Assembly: GCF_029238675.1 (NCBI RefSeq)
Contig: NZ_JAQWFR010000016.1
Span: forward strand, 43,717-107,716
Source: Oceanicoccus sp.
GTDB taxonomy: Bacteria; Pseudomonadota; Gammaproteobacteria; Pseudomonadales; Dasaniaceae
Direction of reading: 5' to 3'
DNA: 64,000 nucleotides
Positions 18,226 through 28,138 of the stretch are shown here, one piece after another; the stretch's first letter is position 1, and each line of letters starts with the position of its first letter. The position numbers and the translations under genes were made by a program. The notes beneath the pieces were generated by a model. The model saw nothing but the letters and a program-made list of their open reading frames with translations. It searched no databases and had not been told where the DNA came from.

Positions 18226-19905
18226 ATGACTTTTAATACCGCACTCAGTGGACTCCGTGCCGCTAACACGGATTTGGAAGTAACCGGTAATAATATTGCT
18301 AACGCTAGTACTACAGGTTTTAAACGCTCCCGTGCAGAGTTTGGTGATGTATATGCCAACTCTCTAGTGGGTAGTGGTAATAATAGCGCCGGTAGTGGTG
18401 TGTTGGTTAACGCGATTGCGCAGCAATTTGACCAGGGTAATGTGTCTTTTACTGACAACAGCCTGGATTTAGCCATTAACGGTACAGGCTTTTTTATTCT
18501 GTCGGATACGTCGGGTGCCACAACCTTTACTCGTGCAGGTTACTTTGGTTTGGATGAGTCTGGTTATATCACCAACAACGGTGGCTCTCGTTTGCAGGGC
18601 TTTTTGCCTACCGGGTCTGGTACAGGTGTTGGTGGTACCCCGGATGATTTACAAGTGCAGGTGGGTGATTTGCCACCGGCGGCGACAGAGCAAGTGGATT
18701 TATTATTTAACCTGGATGCCCGGGGCTCTACTCCTATCGTGTCTCCGTTTGATCCAAATGATGCCGATACATTTAACAGCTCAACCTCTCTGACAATCTT
18801 TGATAGTCGCGGTCAGTCGCATGTGCTTTCAACCTACTATGTAAAGTCTCCCTCCGATAATGTTTGGAATATGTATAGCTATATTCCCGATGAAAATGGT
18901 ACTTTGCAAAATGTACTGGGTACTGGTGCCATTGATGCAACCGATGTGGCTGATGCCGCTGCCGCCAATGTTAATGCCCAGGCAGCGGCGATATTTATGA
19001 CGACTTTGCAGGGCAGCGCACAAGACGCCGTAGCTAGTATTGCCGGTGGTGAAGATACTATTCTGTCTACAATTATGATAGATACAAGAGCCGTCCTGGT
19101 TAATGCCAGGGACACTGCAACCACCACCAATTCTTCTGCTGAATTTCAGGCCGCTATTGATTCCCTTGATAACGCCGCAGCACAAGCTTCGGGTGCTGCT
19201 TATGGATTACCAGTCAGCACCAGCGAGGCGCAGGATATATTAGACATTCTTAATGCCACTACAATTGCGCTGTCCGCGACAGCTGTATCCACAGCGGACT
19301 CGATCAATACAGCCACAGTTGCTGGCTTTAATGTACCGTATTTCGAATTGTCTTTTGATACAGGCGGTACCTTGCAAAGCTCGGACCCGGCAGTATTAAA
19401 TATCGATAACTGGAACCCGGAGGGCGCTAACCAATCATCCTCCGATGGTTCAACAGCCACAACGTCCGATTTCCTGGTGGACATTGGTGCCTCTACCCAG
19501 TTCGGTAGTGACTTTGCTGTAGCCAACGTTGATCAGGATGGTTTTGCCACGGGCCAGCTAAGTGGTCTGGAAATCAATAGTACCGGTGAAGTTTTTGCCC
19601 GTTACACTAATGGCGAAGCGCTGATATTGGGACAGGTCGCTATGGCATCCTTCGCCAATGAACAGGGCTTAAGCCCGCAGGGTGATACCTCTTGGGCCCA
19701 GTCTTTTGAATCCGGTGAGCCGGTATTCGGCGCGCCACTAACCAGCACACTGGGTGCCATTCAATCTGGCGCATTGGAAGAATCCAATGTGGATTTATCC
19801 GAAGAACTGGTACGTTTGATTATTGCCCAGCGTAACTTTCAGGCCAATGCGAAAACCATCGAAACGGCTGATACTGTGACTCAGGCCATTATCAATATTC
19901 GATAA
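18226..19905 (+). CDS. flgE: FlgE hook protein with a large Ala-rich insertion
   Basis: Hook subunit, 559 residues. N-terminal axial motif ([18 protein letters not shown], about 21-38), [13 protein letters not shown] (about 85-97), and a C-terminal helix with [20 protein letters not shown] (about 526-545) are canonical. Residues about 228-368 are an Ala/Thr/Asp-rich insertion absent from usual hooks of roughly 400-460 residues; the family pattern resumes at [12 protein letters not shown]. The insert probably forms an extra surface domain of the hook. A rho-independent terminator follows 23 bp after the stop. Confidence 0.93.
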   Translation: MTFNTALSGLRAANTDLEVTGNNIANASTTGFKRSRAEFGDVYANSLVGSGNNSAGSGVLVNAIAQQFDQGNVSFTDNSLDLAINGTGFFILSDTSGATTFTRAGYFGLDESGYITNNGGSRLQGFLPTGSGTGVGGTPDDLQVQVGDLPPAATEQVDLLFNLDARGSTPIVSPFDPNDADTFNSSTSLTIFDSRGQSHVLSTYYVKSPSDNVWNMYSYIPDENGTLQNVLGTGAIDATDVADAAAANVNAQAAAIFMTTLQGSAQDAVASIAGGEDTILSTIMIDTRAVLVNARDTATTTNSSAEFQAAIDSLDNAAAQASGAAYGLPVSTSEAQDILDILNATTIALSATAVSTADSINTATVAGFNVPYFELSFDTGGTLQSSDPAVLNIDNWNPEGANQSSSDGSTATTSDFLVDIGASTQFGSDFAVANVDQDGFATGQLSGLEINSTGEVFARYTNGEALILGQVAMASFANEQGLSPQGDTSWAQSFESGEPVFGAPLTSTLGAIQSGALEESNVDLSEELVRLIIAQRNFQANAKTIETADTVTQAIINIR

Positions 19906-19927
19906 TGCCGTGGCCCAGTAGATAGCC

Positions 19928-19958
19928 AAAGCCGCGACAGGATTCGCGGCTTTTTTTT
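19928..19958 (+). terminator. Rho-independent terminator after flgE
   Basis: Stem AAAGCCGCGA (19928-19937) pairs with TCGCGGCTTT (19944-19953) around a 6-nt loop; a run of T to 19958 follows. It separates flgBCDE from the flgF operon. Confidence 0.9.
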
Positions 19959-19972
19959 ATTTCCCCCAAACT

Positions 19973-19988
19973 TGGCACCCATCTTGCA
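19973..19988 (+). promoter_or_regulatory. Sigma-54 promoter of flgF-flgL operon
   Basis: TGGCACCCATCTTGCA matches the -24/-12 consensus at all fixed positions but one, with GG-N10-GC spacing. Transcription would start about 20000, 100 nt before flgF and right after the flgE terminator. Confidence 0.88.
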
Positions 19989-20100
19989 ATTTCTCTATTA
20001 AACAGAAAAAGCCTTTAAAAATAGGCTTTTACAGCCAAAAGCGGCAAACAAATTCCACCCCTATTGCCATGCGGCAAGGGTGATTAAAGCGGAGAAAAGT

Positions 20101-20844
20101 ATGGACAAGGCGGTGTATATAGCAATGGCCAGTGGCCAGAATATTATGTCTGCCCAGGCAATACGCGCTAACAATCTGGCCAATGCCAATACCAACGGCT
20201 TTCAGGCGGACTTTGCCCAGGCCCGTTCCATGGGGGTGTATTACGGTGAAGGTCTAAGTACCCGTGCTTACTCTCGTGCAGAGAGTCCGGGTACGGATTT
20301 TCAGCGTGGCTCACTTAATGAAACAGGACGCGATTTGGATATGGCCGTAGAGGGAGATGGTTGGATTGCGGTAAGGGCGCCTGATGGTACTGAAGCTTTT
20401 ACCCGTGCGGGTTCATTAAAACTCGACCCCAATGGCCAGTTATTAACCGGTAACAACCTGCCGGTACTTGGTAATGGTGGCCCCATTGCGTTGCCTCCCT
20501 CCGATAAGGTAACCCTGGGTGCCGATGGCACGATTACGATCCAGCCCGCAGGTCAGTCAGTAGAAGTGTTAGCTACGGTTGACCGTATCAAACTGGTTAA
20601 GCCGGAGTACGCAGAACTGGTCAAAGGTAAAGATGGCCTGATCCGTCGTCGCGATGGGCAAGAGCAAGCACCTGACGCTTCAATTCGTCTTCAGTCCGGT
20701 TTTCTTGAAACCAGTAATGTAAATGCGGTGGATGAATTGACCAGCATTATGGCGTTGGCAAGACAGTTTGAAGTCAACGTCAAGATGATGAAAATGATCG
20801 AAGAAAATTCCAGTGCTGCTGCCCAGGTATTGCGCGCACAGTAG
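20101..20844 (+). CDS. flgF: FlgF proximal rod protein
   Basis: A 247-residue rod protein. N-terminal axial motif (RANNLANANTNGFQADF), the DMAVEGDGWIAV beta segment (about 81-92) and C-terminal LETSNVNAVDELTSIMALARQFE (about 203-225) are those of FlgF. The start at 20101 is chosen because GGAGAAAAGT directly precedes the ATG; a GTG at 20080 would add seven residues but lies within this ribosome-site region. First gene after the sigma-54 promoter. Three 15-bp tandem repeats follow the stop. Confidence 0.94.
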   Translation: MDKAVYIAMASGQNIMSAQAIRANNLANANTNGFQADFAQARSMGVYYGEGLSTRAYSRAESPGTDFQRGSLNETGRDLDMAVEGDGWIAVRAPDGTEAFTRAGSLKLDPNGQLLTGNNLPVLGNGGPIALPPSDKVTLGADGTITIQPAGQSVEVLATVDRIKLVKPEYAELVKGKDGLIRRRDGQEQAPDASIRLQSGFLETSNVNAVDELTSIMALARQFEVNVKMMKMIEENSSAAAQVLRAQ

Positions 20845-20850
20845 GTATTA

Positions 20851-20895
20851 AATAATTAAACATTGAATAATTAAACAATGAATAATTAAACAATG
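20851..20895. repeat. 3 x 15-bp tandem repeat after flgF
   Basis: Three head-to-tail copies of AATAATTAAACAATG (the first with one change), starting 7 bp after the flgF stop and ending 24 bp before flgG. AT-rich, no hairpin. Confidence 0.9.
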
Positions 20896-20918
20896 AAAAA
20901 GTCTAACAGAGGTTAGTT

Positions 20919-21704
20919 ATGAATCAGTCATTATGGATTAGTAAAACCGGATTAAGTGCCCAAGACACGCGCCTGGCGACCATATCTAATAACCTGGCCA
21001 ATGCAGCAACGGTAGGTTTTAAGCGCGACGATGTCGTATTTGAAGATTTGCTGTATCAAATTCGTCGCCAGCCTGGTGCCCAGTCTTCTCAAAATACTCA
21101 ATTGCCATCGGGTTTACAGGTTGGTACTGGTGTGCGCGTTATCGGCACACAAAAGGAATTTTCTGCAGGCAGCATGCAAATAACTGACAAGCCCTTGGAT
21201 ATGGCCATTGTCGGTAGAGGCTTTTTTGAAATACTGCTACCGGACGGCAGCGCGGCTTATACCCGTAATGGCCAATTCCAGATTAATGCTGATGGCGCTA
21301 TTGTAACGGCCCGTGGTTTGGAATTGCAGCCGAGTATTACCGTACCAGAAGACGCACAAACTATTTCTATCAGCTCTGACGGTATTGTTGAGGCGTCTAT
21401 TGCTGGCCAGCCAAGCCCCCAGACCTTAGGCACCTTAACAGTCACTAATTTTGTTAACCCAACTGGTTTACAGGCGATTGGTTCTAACCTGTTTACTGAA
21501 ACGGCGGCTAGCGGTACACCGAATACTGGCCTTCCTGGTAATCAGGGGTTGGGCAGCATAGAGCAGGGTTCTTTGGAAAATTCCAATGTGGATGTAGTAG
21601 AAGAGCTGGTGAGTATGATTACTACCCAGCGAACTTACGAGATGAATTCAAAAGTGATCTCGACAGCTGATCAAATGCTGCAATACATCTCACAGAACCT
21701 GTAA
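20919..21704 (+). CDS. flgG: FlgG distal rod protein
   Basis: A 261-residue distal rod protein. Canonical N-terminus (SLWISKTGLSAQDTRLATISNNLANAATVGFKRD spread over residues 4-37), LDMAIVGRGFFEILLPDG (about 93-110) and C-terminal LENSNVDVVEELVSMITTQR (about 222-241). It forms the long part of the rod that crosses the periplasm through the P and L rings. AGAGG lies just before the ATG. FlgH follows 25 bp later. Confidence 0.96.
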   Translation: MNQSLWISKTGLSAQDTRLATISNNLANAATVGFKRDDVVFEDLLYQIRRQPGAQSSQNTQLPSGLQVGTGVRVIGTQKEFSAGSMQITDKPLDMAIVGRGFFEILLPDGSAAYTRNGQFQINADGAIVTARGLELQPSITVPEDAQTISISSDGIVEASIAGQPSPQTLGTLTVTNFVNPTGLQAIGSNLFTETAASGTPNTGLPGNQGLGSIEQGSLENSNVDVVEELVSMITTQRTYEMNSKVISTADQMLQYISQNL

Positions 21705-21729
21705 TTATACGAAACAGCATAGGTATCGA

Positions 21730-22416
21730 ATGATGAGCGTTTTATTTCGACAGTTTTGTTTTACAGGCTTAGCCCTATTGCTTTCGGCTTGCACCATTGG
21801 GCCGGAGCCATTACCTGATGATCCCGCTTATGCGCCGGTGATTCCTGCCATCACTGAAATACCACAGCCTAACCGTGGCGGTATTTATCGTCCGGACTTT
21901 TCCGTGGCGCTGTTTGAAGACCGCCGCGCTAATCGGGTAGGGGATATTATTTCCGTTATTCTGAGCGAGAGAACCCAGTCGAGTAAAACGGCCGATACAG
22001 AAATCACCAAAGAAAGTGCAACCTCATTTGATGCCGGTACGGTATTAGGGGTGGCACCTTCCCTGGGAGATTACAACTTGCAGACAGAGATAAACCAGGA
22101 CCGTGAATTAATTGGTGAGTCTTCAAGTGATCAAAGCAACAGCTTAAGCGGCAGCATTGCTGTTACCGTTTCAGAAATATTACCTAACGGTTTAATGGTA
22201 GTGCGTGGTGAAAAATGGATGACGTTTAATCGCGGAGAAGAATTTATACGTATTCGCGGTTTGATTCGTCCCGAAGATGTGCAGCCAGATAACACGATTC
22301 TCTCTACCCGCCTGGCAGATGCAAGAATTACCTATAGCGGTACTGGCGACCTGGCCGATTCCAACAAGCAGGGTTGGGGTTCACGTTTCTTTAATAGCGA
22401 ATACTGGCCGTTTTAA
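21730..22416 (+). CDS. flgH: FlgH outer-membrane L-ring lipoprotein
   Basis: A 228-residue lipoprotein with a signal peptide ending in the lipobox LLLSAC (Cys about residue 21). The mature part has ALFEDRRANRVGDIISVIL (about 60-78), SLSGSIAVTVSEILPNGLMV (about 139-158) and the C-terminal region VQPDNTILSTRLADARITYSG typical of FlgH. It forms the L ring in the outer membrane around the rod. It ends 18 bp before flgI. Confidence 0.95.
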   Translation: MMSVLFRQFCFTGLALLLSACTIGPEPLPDDPAYAPVIPAITEIPQPNRGGIYRPDFSVALFEDRRANRVGDIISVILSERTQSSKTADTEITKESATSFDAGTVLGVAPSLGDYNLQTEINQDRELIGESSSDQSNSLSGSIAVTVSEILPNGLMVVRGEKWMTFNRGEEFIRIRGLIRPEDVQPDNTILSTRLADARITYSGTGDLADSNKQGWGSRFFNSEYWPF

Positions 22417-22434
22417 ACTATTTTGGGTGTAAAG

Positions 22435-23571
22435 ATGATGTTATCTAAATTGCGTAATCATAAAAGTCCGTTGGCCAAAAGTTTGATAGCCATTGTGCTT
22501 ATGTGGACAACAGTACTGTCAGTACAGGCTGAGCGTTTAAAAGATATTGCAGATATTGCCGGTGTGCGTGACAACCCGCTTATAGGCTATGGCCTGGTTG
22601 TCGGTTTGGACGGCACCGGTGACCAGACAACCCAGACACCTTTCACCACCCAGTCCTTCCGTTCCATGTTACAGCAGTTGGGTATACAGCTACCTGAAGG
22701 CGAATCTTTCCAGCTAAAAAATGTAGCCGCGGTGACTGTTCATGCCACATTACCTCCTTTTGCCAAGCCCGGACAAACTATTGATGTGCAGGTTTCATCA
22801 ATAGGTAATTCGAAAAGTTTACGTGGCGGCAGCTTATTGTTATCACCCTTAAAAGGTGCTGACGGCCAGGTTTATGCTATTGCGCAAGGTGAGTTAGTTG
22901 TTGGTGGTTTTGGTGCAGAGGGTGCCGATGGTTCCAGTGTAACAGTGAATATTCCCAGTGCGGGGCGTATTCCTAATGGCGCTATTGTGGAACGAATGAT
23001 AGCCAATAGTTTTTCCAGTGGTACGCACCTAACGTTTAACTTAAACCGCGCTGACTTTACTACTGCTCGTCGGGTTGCCGAGAGCATTAATGAGTTGTTA
23101 GGCCCTGATATTGCCCGTGCTTCTGATGCGGCTTCTATTCATGTTACGGCCCCCAGAGATCCTAACCAGCGCGTGTCATTTATGTCACTACTGGAAAACG
23201 TTGAGGTCAACCCAGGTAAAGCCCCGGCAAGAATTATTATCAATTCACGTACTGGCACCATCGTAGTCGGCGAGCATGTTCGAGTGCGGGCCGGAGCGGT
23301 TACCCACGGTAGCTTAACCGTGACAATTACCAGCACCCCACAGATAAGTCAGCCGAATGCTTTTGCTGGCGGCCAAACTGTCGTAGTACCACAGTCAGAA
23401 GTGAGCGTGTCTGAGGAGACCCGCCGTATGTTTGCCTTTGAAGCAACCACCACACTTGATGAACTGGTTAGAGCCGTTAACGAAGTCGGTGCAGCTCCCG
23501 GTGATTTAATGGCAATTTTAGAAGCATTAAAACAAGCCGGCGCCCTACAAGCTGACCTGATTGTAATCTAG
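22435..23571 (+). CDS. flgI: FlgI periplasmic P-ring protein
   Basis: About 378 residues with a cleavable signal peptide (hydrophobic about 16-32, cleavage after VQA). The mature N-terminus [20 protein letters not shown] is nearly invariant in FlgI. It forms the P ring in the peptidoglycan layer with help from FlgA. The ATG at 22435 is preferred (GGGTG six bases upstream); a TTG at 22423 lies too near the flgH stop to have its own site. An 11-bp tandem repeat begins 2 bp after the stop. Confidence 0.95.
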   Translation: MMLSKLRNHKSPLAKSLIAIVLMWTTVLSVQAERLKDIADIAGVRDNPLIGYGLVVGLDGTGDQTTQTPFTTQSFRSMLQQLGIQLPEGESFQLKNVAAVTVHATLPPFAKPGQTIDVQVSSIGNSKSLRGGSLLLSPLKGADGQVYAIAQGELVVGGFGAEGADGSSVTVNIPSAGRIPNGAIVERMIANSFSSGTHLTFNLNRADFTTARRVAESINELLGPDIARASDAASIHVTAPRDPNQRVSFMSLLENVEVNPGKAPARIIINSRTGTIVVGEHVRVRAGAVTHGSLTVTITSTPQISQPNAFAGGQTVVVPQSEVSVSEETRRMFAFEATTTLDELVRAVNEVGAAPGDLMAILEALKQAGALQADLIVI

Positions 23572-23572
23572 C

Positions 23573-23604
23573 GAATAGTTGACGAATAGTTGACGAGTAG
23601 TTGA
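23573..23604. repeat. 11-bp tandem repeat after flgI
   Basis: GAATAGTTGAC repeated almost three times, from 2 bp after the flgI stop to 1 bp before the flgJ ATG. The repeat replaces a normal ribosome site before flgJ, so flgJ translation may rely on coupling. Confidence 0.9.
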
Positions 23605-23605
23605 A

Positions 23606-24601
23606 ATGATTAACACAACCACCACAAATGCCAACGTCGGCGCGGATTCATACACCGACCTGGCCAACCTGAATTCTATCACCGCATTAGGTCGTAAGGA
23701 TAAAGACCAGGCGCTGGAAAAAATTGCCGAGCAATTTGAATCCATGATGGTGCGGATGATGATGAAGAGCATGCGTTCTGCCAATAGTGTTTTTGCTGAA
23801 GGAAATTTTCTATCCAGCAAAGAAGGCGATATGTACCAGGATATGTTTGACGACCAAATGGCTTTATCCCTTTCCCAAGGTAGAGGTATGGGTATTGCCG
23901 AAGTGATGGTACGTCAACTTAAACAACGCTATGGCAATGAAGAAAAATCAACAGCAGCGGGTAGCGTTCAGGAGTATCTGGATAAGCGTAATAACTATAC
24001 CGGGTTTATTCCCGGAGTTGAGTCTGCCAAAGCTGCCGTCAACCAAACGGCTGGGCAGTTAGCGGCTAAACCTAAATCTATGGCAATGGAGTTTGATGGC
24101 AGCAGCCAGTCCTTTATTCAGCAGGTCTATGCCATGGCTAAGCAAGCCGCTGAAAAATTAGGTATTCAACCCGAAGCGTTGATTGCCCAGGCTGGTCTTG
24201 AAACCGGTTGGGGTAAAAAAATCACCAGCATCGGTGATAAGAGCAGCTTTAACCTGTTCAATATTAAAGCCGACAAGCGTTGGCAGGGTGATAGCGTCAC
24301 AGTGCAAACCCTGGAAGTGCGTCAAGGGATACCGACGAAAGAATACGCTACCTTTAGATCTTATGAATCACCAAAACAAAGCTTTGATGATTATGTAGCG
24401 TTTATTAACAGTAGCCCCCGCTATGAAAAAGCGCTGCAGGCGGATGATTCTGAATCATATATTCGCGCATTGGAAGAAGCCGGTTATGCGACTGACCCAC
24501 AGTACAGCGAAAAGATTTTGCGCATACTCAATAGTTCAGAAATGAAGAGCGCAGTAAATAATGCGATGAATAGCCAGCCCGTAGCTATGGCTAGTCATTA
24601 A
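23606..24601 (+). CDS. flgJ: FlgJ rod cap and peptidoglycan hydrolase
   Basis: A 331-residue two-domain protein. The N-terminal rod-binding domain (about 30-115) contains IAEQFESMMVRMMMKSMRSA and DMFDDQMALSLSQGRGMGIAEVM; the C-terminal glucosaminidase-type domain (about 165-315) contains LIAQAGLETGWGKKI (about 191-205, with the catalytic Glu) and FNLFNIKA. It caps the rod and opens the cell wall for it. No good ribosome site precedes the ATG because the tandem repeat fills the gap. FlgK follows 24 bp later. Confidence 0.95.
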   Translation: MINTTTTNANVGADSYTDLANLNSITALGRKDKDQALEKIAEQFESMMVRMMMKSMRSANSVFAEGNFLSSKEGDMYQDMFDDQMALSLSQGRGMGIAEVMVRQLKQRYGNEEKSTAAGSVQEYLDKRNNYTGFIPGVESAKAAVNQTAGQLAAKPKSMAMEFDGSSQSFIQQVYAMAKQAAEKLGIQPEALIAQAGLETGWGKKITSIGDKSSFNLFNIKADKRWQGDSVTVQTLEVRQGIPTKEYATFRSYESPKQSFDDYVAFINSSPRYEKALQADDSESYIRALEEAGYATDPQYSEKILRILNSSEMKSAVNNAMNSQPVAMASH

Positions 24602-24625
24602 GGATTTTTATCCAGGTAAAATGTT

Positions 24626-26692
24626 ATGTCATTATTAGGTATAGGAATTAGCGGTCTTGATATTAGCCAAACCTCATTGCGGGTAACGGGTAATAATATT
24701 GCTAATGCAGGTCTTCCCAGTTACAGCCGCCAGCGGGTTGAAGTGGCAACATTGCCCGAGCAATTGCGGGGTCCGGGTTTTGTCGGGGCTGGTGCTATTG
24801 TTAGTGATATCTCCCGCGTAGTAGATCAGTTTTTAATAAATCAAATTCAACTGGATACTGCCAGCTTTAATAATCTCAATATTTTTGCTACCAATATTGA
24901 GCAGTTAGACACTTTATTAGCGGATGATTTTAGTGGGCTTGGCCCCGCTATCGGTAATTTTTTCGCAGCGATTGAAGCTAGCGCTCAAGACCCTACTTCT
25001 GAACCTGCCAGGCAGGTTGTAGTCAGTGAGGCGGATAGTCTTGCGCAGCGGATCAACACTTTGAGTTCGCGGGTACTGCAACAGGCAGCCTCAGTTAATG
25101 ATCAAATCACGTCATTGGCAACCCAGGTTTCGACGTTAGCCTCGGGTATTGCCGCACTTAATCTGTCTATCGAAGATCAAATCGCGCGCGGCGCGGGCGC
25201 CGAGCCCAATCAATTACTCGATCAACGTGATGAGTTATTGCGGGAACTGTCTGAGTTAGTCTCGGTAACCACGGTAAATAATGGTAATTCATTAAGTGTT
25301 TTTATCGGTAATGGCTTGCCGTTGGTGGTAGGGGCGAATGCGGCTCAGTTAGCTACTGAAGTCAGTCGTAGAGAAAGTGGCAATGTAGAAATTACCTTTG
25401 CGGATCAAAACGGCGTCAGCCAGGTAATTACAGATTTCGTATCCGGCGGTAAGCTGGGGGGCTTGGTAGAGTTTCGCGATGAAACAACGGTGGAAGTGAT
25501 TAACTCACTGGGTCGTTTAGCAATAGGTATGGCGGAAGTACTGAATACCCAAAACTCCCTTGGCGTAGATCTTGACGGTAACCTGGGTGGTAATATTTTT
25601 CGCGGCATCAATGATGGCGATATTCCCGGTCAACGAGTGATCGTAGACCCCAATAACTCGGCACCTGACAGCCAGTCCATGGTGGTAAATGTCACTGATG
25701 TCAGCGAGTTAACCACCAGTGATTATATCCTGATTGTGACTGATCTCGATGGCGACACTACCGCCGACTACCAGGTGATTCGCAACAGTGATGGGGCTGA
25801 GGTGTATAGCGCCAGCGGTACCGGTACCGGAGAAGTCATTAACTTTGGCGATGGGTTTGAAATCGATATCGATGCCGCAACACCGGCCAACCTTGCCGTT
25901 GGCGACCGCTTTTATATTCGTCCTACCCGTTTCGGTGGTTTGGATATGGCGGTAGAAATTTCCCGTGTACAGGAACTTGCCTATGGTGTACCCATTGTCA
26001 CCGATGCCAAAATCGGTAACACCGGCCAGGGTTTAATTTCTTCCGGCGAAATATTGGAGTTGGTGGATGACACCGCATTTAATTTTGGCCCGCCGGCGAC
26101 ATTGCCATTAACCAATTCCGTCTATTCATCCGCCGGCATGTTGGCCGGTGAGATATTAATCAGATTTACCACTCCCACAGACTATACTGTTTATGCAAAT
26201 TCGGATGCGACGGCACCGGAAATTTTATTTTCCGGCACGATTATTCCGGGGCAGGCTAATAATCTGTTTGATAGTAATTCAGGTGATGCCAACTATATTG
26301 GTTTTCAGGCTGAGATTAATGGCTTCCCCGACGCTGGCGATGAATTTACCTTTAATTTTAATGCCAATGGTTCCTCCGATAACCGCAATGCTGTTGCTTT
26401 GGGGCAGGTGCGAACCAACAATATTCTCGATGGGGGTTCCACCAATTTTGAGAATGCTTACGGTAGTTTGATTGAAGAAATAGGAACAAAAACTGCTCAG
26501 TCCCAGATCAGTCGGGATGCGGCTCAATCATTATTATTTCAGTCCCAGGCTAACAGGGATTCCATGTCGGGGGTTAACCTGGACGAAGAGGCGGCCAACC
26601 TGATTAAGTTTGAACAGGCTTACAATGCCTCGGCACAAATCATTACTATTGCCCGGCAAATTTTCGATACCCTGTTGGGTATTCTGCGTTAA
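24626..26692 (+). CDS. flgK: FlgK hook-filament junction protein 1
   Basis: A 688-residue junction protein. The N-terminal axial motif [27 protein letters not shown] (residues 2-28) and LLDQRDELLRELSELVSVTT (about 196-215) are typical; the C-terminal helix NLDEEAANLIKFEQAYNASAQII (about 651-673) is the polymerisation segment. The central region is rich in Asp/Thr beta segments (about 340-600) and makes it longer than the roughly 550-residue enteric FlgK, as in many marine relatives. FlgN is its chaperone. Confidence 0.95.
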   Translation: MSLLGIGISGLDISQTSLRVTGNNIANAGLPSYSRQRVEVATLPEQLRGPGFVGAGAIVSDISRVVDQFLINQIQLDTASFNNLNIFATNIEQLDTLLADDFSGLGPAIGNFFAAIEASAQDPTSEPARQVVVSEADSLAQRINTLSSRVLQQAASVNDQITSLATQVSTLASGIAALNLSIEDQIARGAGAEPNQLLDQRDELLRELSELVSVTTVNNGNSLSVFIGNGLPLVVGANAAQLATEVSRRESGNVEITFADQNGVSQVITDFVSGGKLGGLVEFRDETTVEVINSLGRLAIGMAEVLNTQNSLGVDLDGNLGGNIFRGINDGDIPGQRVIVDPNNSAPDSQSMVVNVTDVSELTTSDYILIVTDLDGDTTADYQVIRNSDGAEVYSASGTGTGEVINFGDGFEIDIDAATPANLAVGDRFYIRPTRFGGLDMAVEISRVQELAYGVPIVTDAKIGNTGQGLISSGEILELVDDTAFNFGPPATLPLTNSVYSSAGMLAGEILIRFTTPTDYTVYANSDATAPEILFSGTIIPGQANNLFDSNSGDANYIGFQAEINGFPDAGDEFTFNFNANGSSDNRNAVALGQVRTNNILDGGSTNFENAYGSLIEEIGTKTAQSQISRDAAQSLLFQSQANRDSMSGVNLDEEAANLIKFEQAYNASAQIITIARQIFDTLLGILR

Positions 26693-26714
26693 TTAATAGA
26701 CAAAGGCATTAACG

Positions 26715-28034
26715 ATGGCAATTCGTTTTTCGTTTTTACAAGGGTTCAATCAAAGTGTGCAGGGCATTTTGCGTGTCCAGCAGCAGACCTATGAAACACA
26801 GCAACAGGTATCTTCCGGTCGTCGTATTGTTAGCCCCTCGGACGATCCGGTGGCCTCTGCGCGCATTATTCAAGTGAATCAGGAGCTGTCACAGGTCGGC
26901 CAGTATATTGATAATGCCGACTCCGTTGAGAATAGACTTAACCTGGCTGAAAACCAGGTCCAACAGGTTTCGACATTGCTATTTCGTATCCGTGAATTAA
27001 CGATACAGGCAGGGGGGTTGGCCCTGACCCAGGGCGACCGCCAGGGTCTGGCGGCTGAGCTGGATACAAGACTGGATGAACTGTTTGATCTGGCTAATAC
27101 ACGGGATGTTAATGGTGAATATATTTTTGCGGGTTATCAGGGCGCGGTACAACCCTTTGTAAAAACCCAGGCCGGTGAATATATCTACCAGGGTGATGAT
27201 GGACAACGGCTGGTGCAAATTGCCAGCTCTACGCAAATCCCTATCAGCGATAGTGGAAAGTCTATATTTATGGATATCCAATCGGCGAATAAGCTGATCG
27301 CAACCAGTGACGAGAGTAGCAATACCGGTAGTGCAACAGTTACGTCTTCCGATATTGATAGTGCGATTGACCCCGCCGATGGCCTGAACAATTATGAGCG
27401 CAATGCCTACCCGGATGATTATATTGTGGTCTATGACAGTGTTGCCGGCGGTTATAATATTTACGATCGAGCTGACCTGTTAGATAACGGTACCCTGGAT
27501 ACTGTGCTTAATACTGAAGGTATTATTCTGGATACGGGCAGCCCGATGACCATTGATGCCAATGCCATCGATTCCACGCCCGCAAGCCCTGATACAACGA
27601 ATCTTGGTTGGTCTATCACACTATCAGGTACACCCGCTGATGGTGACCGTTTCTATGTAAATTCCACTGAAAAACAGGGACTATTAGATACAGTTGCTAA
27701 ACTGTCCGAAGGACTAAAAAACTTAACGGATTCAGCAGCGGATGAGTTGATTCTGGATGATTTATTGGCAGATACACTGAATAACCTTACCTCGGCCGAA
27801 GACAATATGTCGAAAATCAAGGCTCAGATCGGTGCCAGGCAAAATACTCTGGACAGCGTTCGCTCGTTGCATGAGGGGGTTAAGCTTGTTAATGAGGAAG
27901 TACTATCGGAATTGCGCGATCTGGATTATGCTGAAGCCTTAAGTCGTTTAAGTCTTGAGACTTTTACTTTGGAGGCTGCACAGCAGAGCTTTGCCAAAAT
28001 CAGTAATTTGTCATTGTTTAATTTTCTTCGTTAA
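26715..28034 (+). CDS. flgL: FlgL hook-filament junction protein 3
   Basis: A 439-residue flagellin-like junction protein. The N-terminus has QQQVSSGRRIVSPSDDPVAS (about 29-48), a FlgL signature, and the C-terminus has LRDLDYAEALSRLSLETFTLEAAQQSFAKI. The centre (about 170-350) is an Asp/Ser-rich variable domain. It links FlgK to the filament. Last of the structural genes from flgF on; a 13-bp tandem repeat follows the stop and then the glycosylation-type genes. Confidence 0.94.
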   Translation: MAIRFSFLQGFNQSVQGILRVQQQTYETQQQVSSGRRIVSPSDDPVASARIIQVNQELSQVGQYIDNADSVENRLNLAENQVQQVSTLLFRIRELTIQAGGLALTQGDRQGLAAELDTRLDELFDLANTRDVNGEYIFAGYQGAVQPFVKTQAGEYIYQGDDGQRLVQIASSTQIPISDSGKSIFMDIQSANKLIATSDESSNTGSATVTSSDIDSAIDPADGLNNYERNAYPDDYIVVYDSVAGGYNIYDRADLLDNGTLDTVLNTEGIILDTGSPMTIDANAIDSTPASPDTTNLGWSITLSGTPADGDRFYVNSTEKQGLLDTVAKLSEGLKNLTDSAADELILDDLLADTLNNLTSAEDNMSKIKAQIGARQNTLDSVRSLHEGVKLVNEEVLSELRDLDYAEALSRLSLETFTLEAAQQSFAKISNLSLFNFLR

Positions 28035-28037
28035 TCT

Positions 28038-28087
28038 ATAGGTCGACTTAATAGGTCGACTTAATAGGTTGACTTAATAGGTTGACT
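28038..28087. repeat. 13-bp tandem repeat after flgL
   Basis: Nearly four copies of ATAGGTCGACTTA (later copies with TTGACTTA), beginning 3 bp after the flgL stop. Each copy carries TAA or TAG in some frame. It sits about 50 bp before the TPR-glycosyltransferase gene. Confidence 0.9.
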
Positions 28088-28138
28088 CATTATTGCTCGC
28101 AAACCTTTGCTTATCGTTACATTCACAGATTAGGGACT

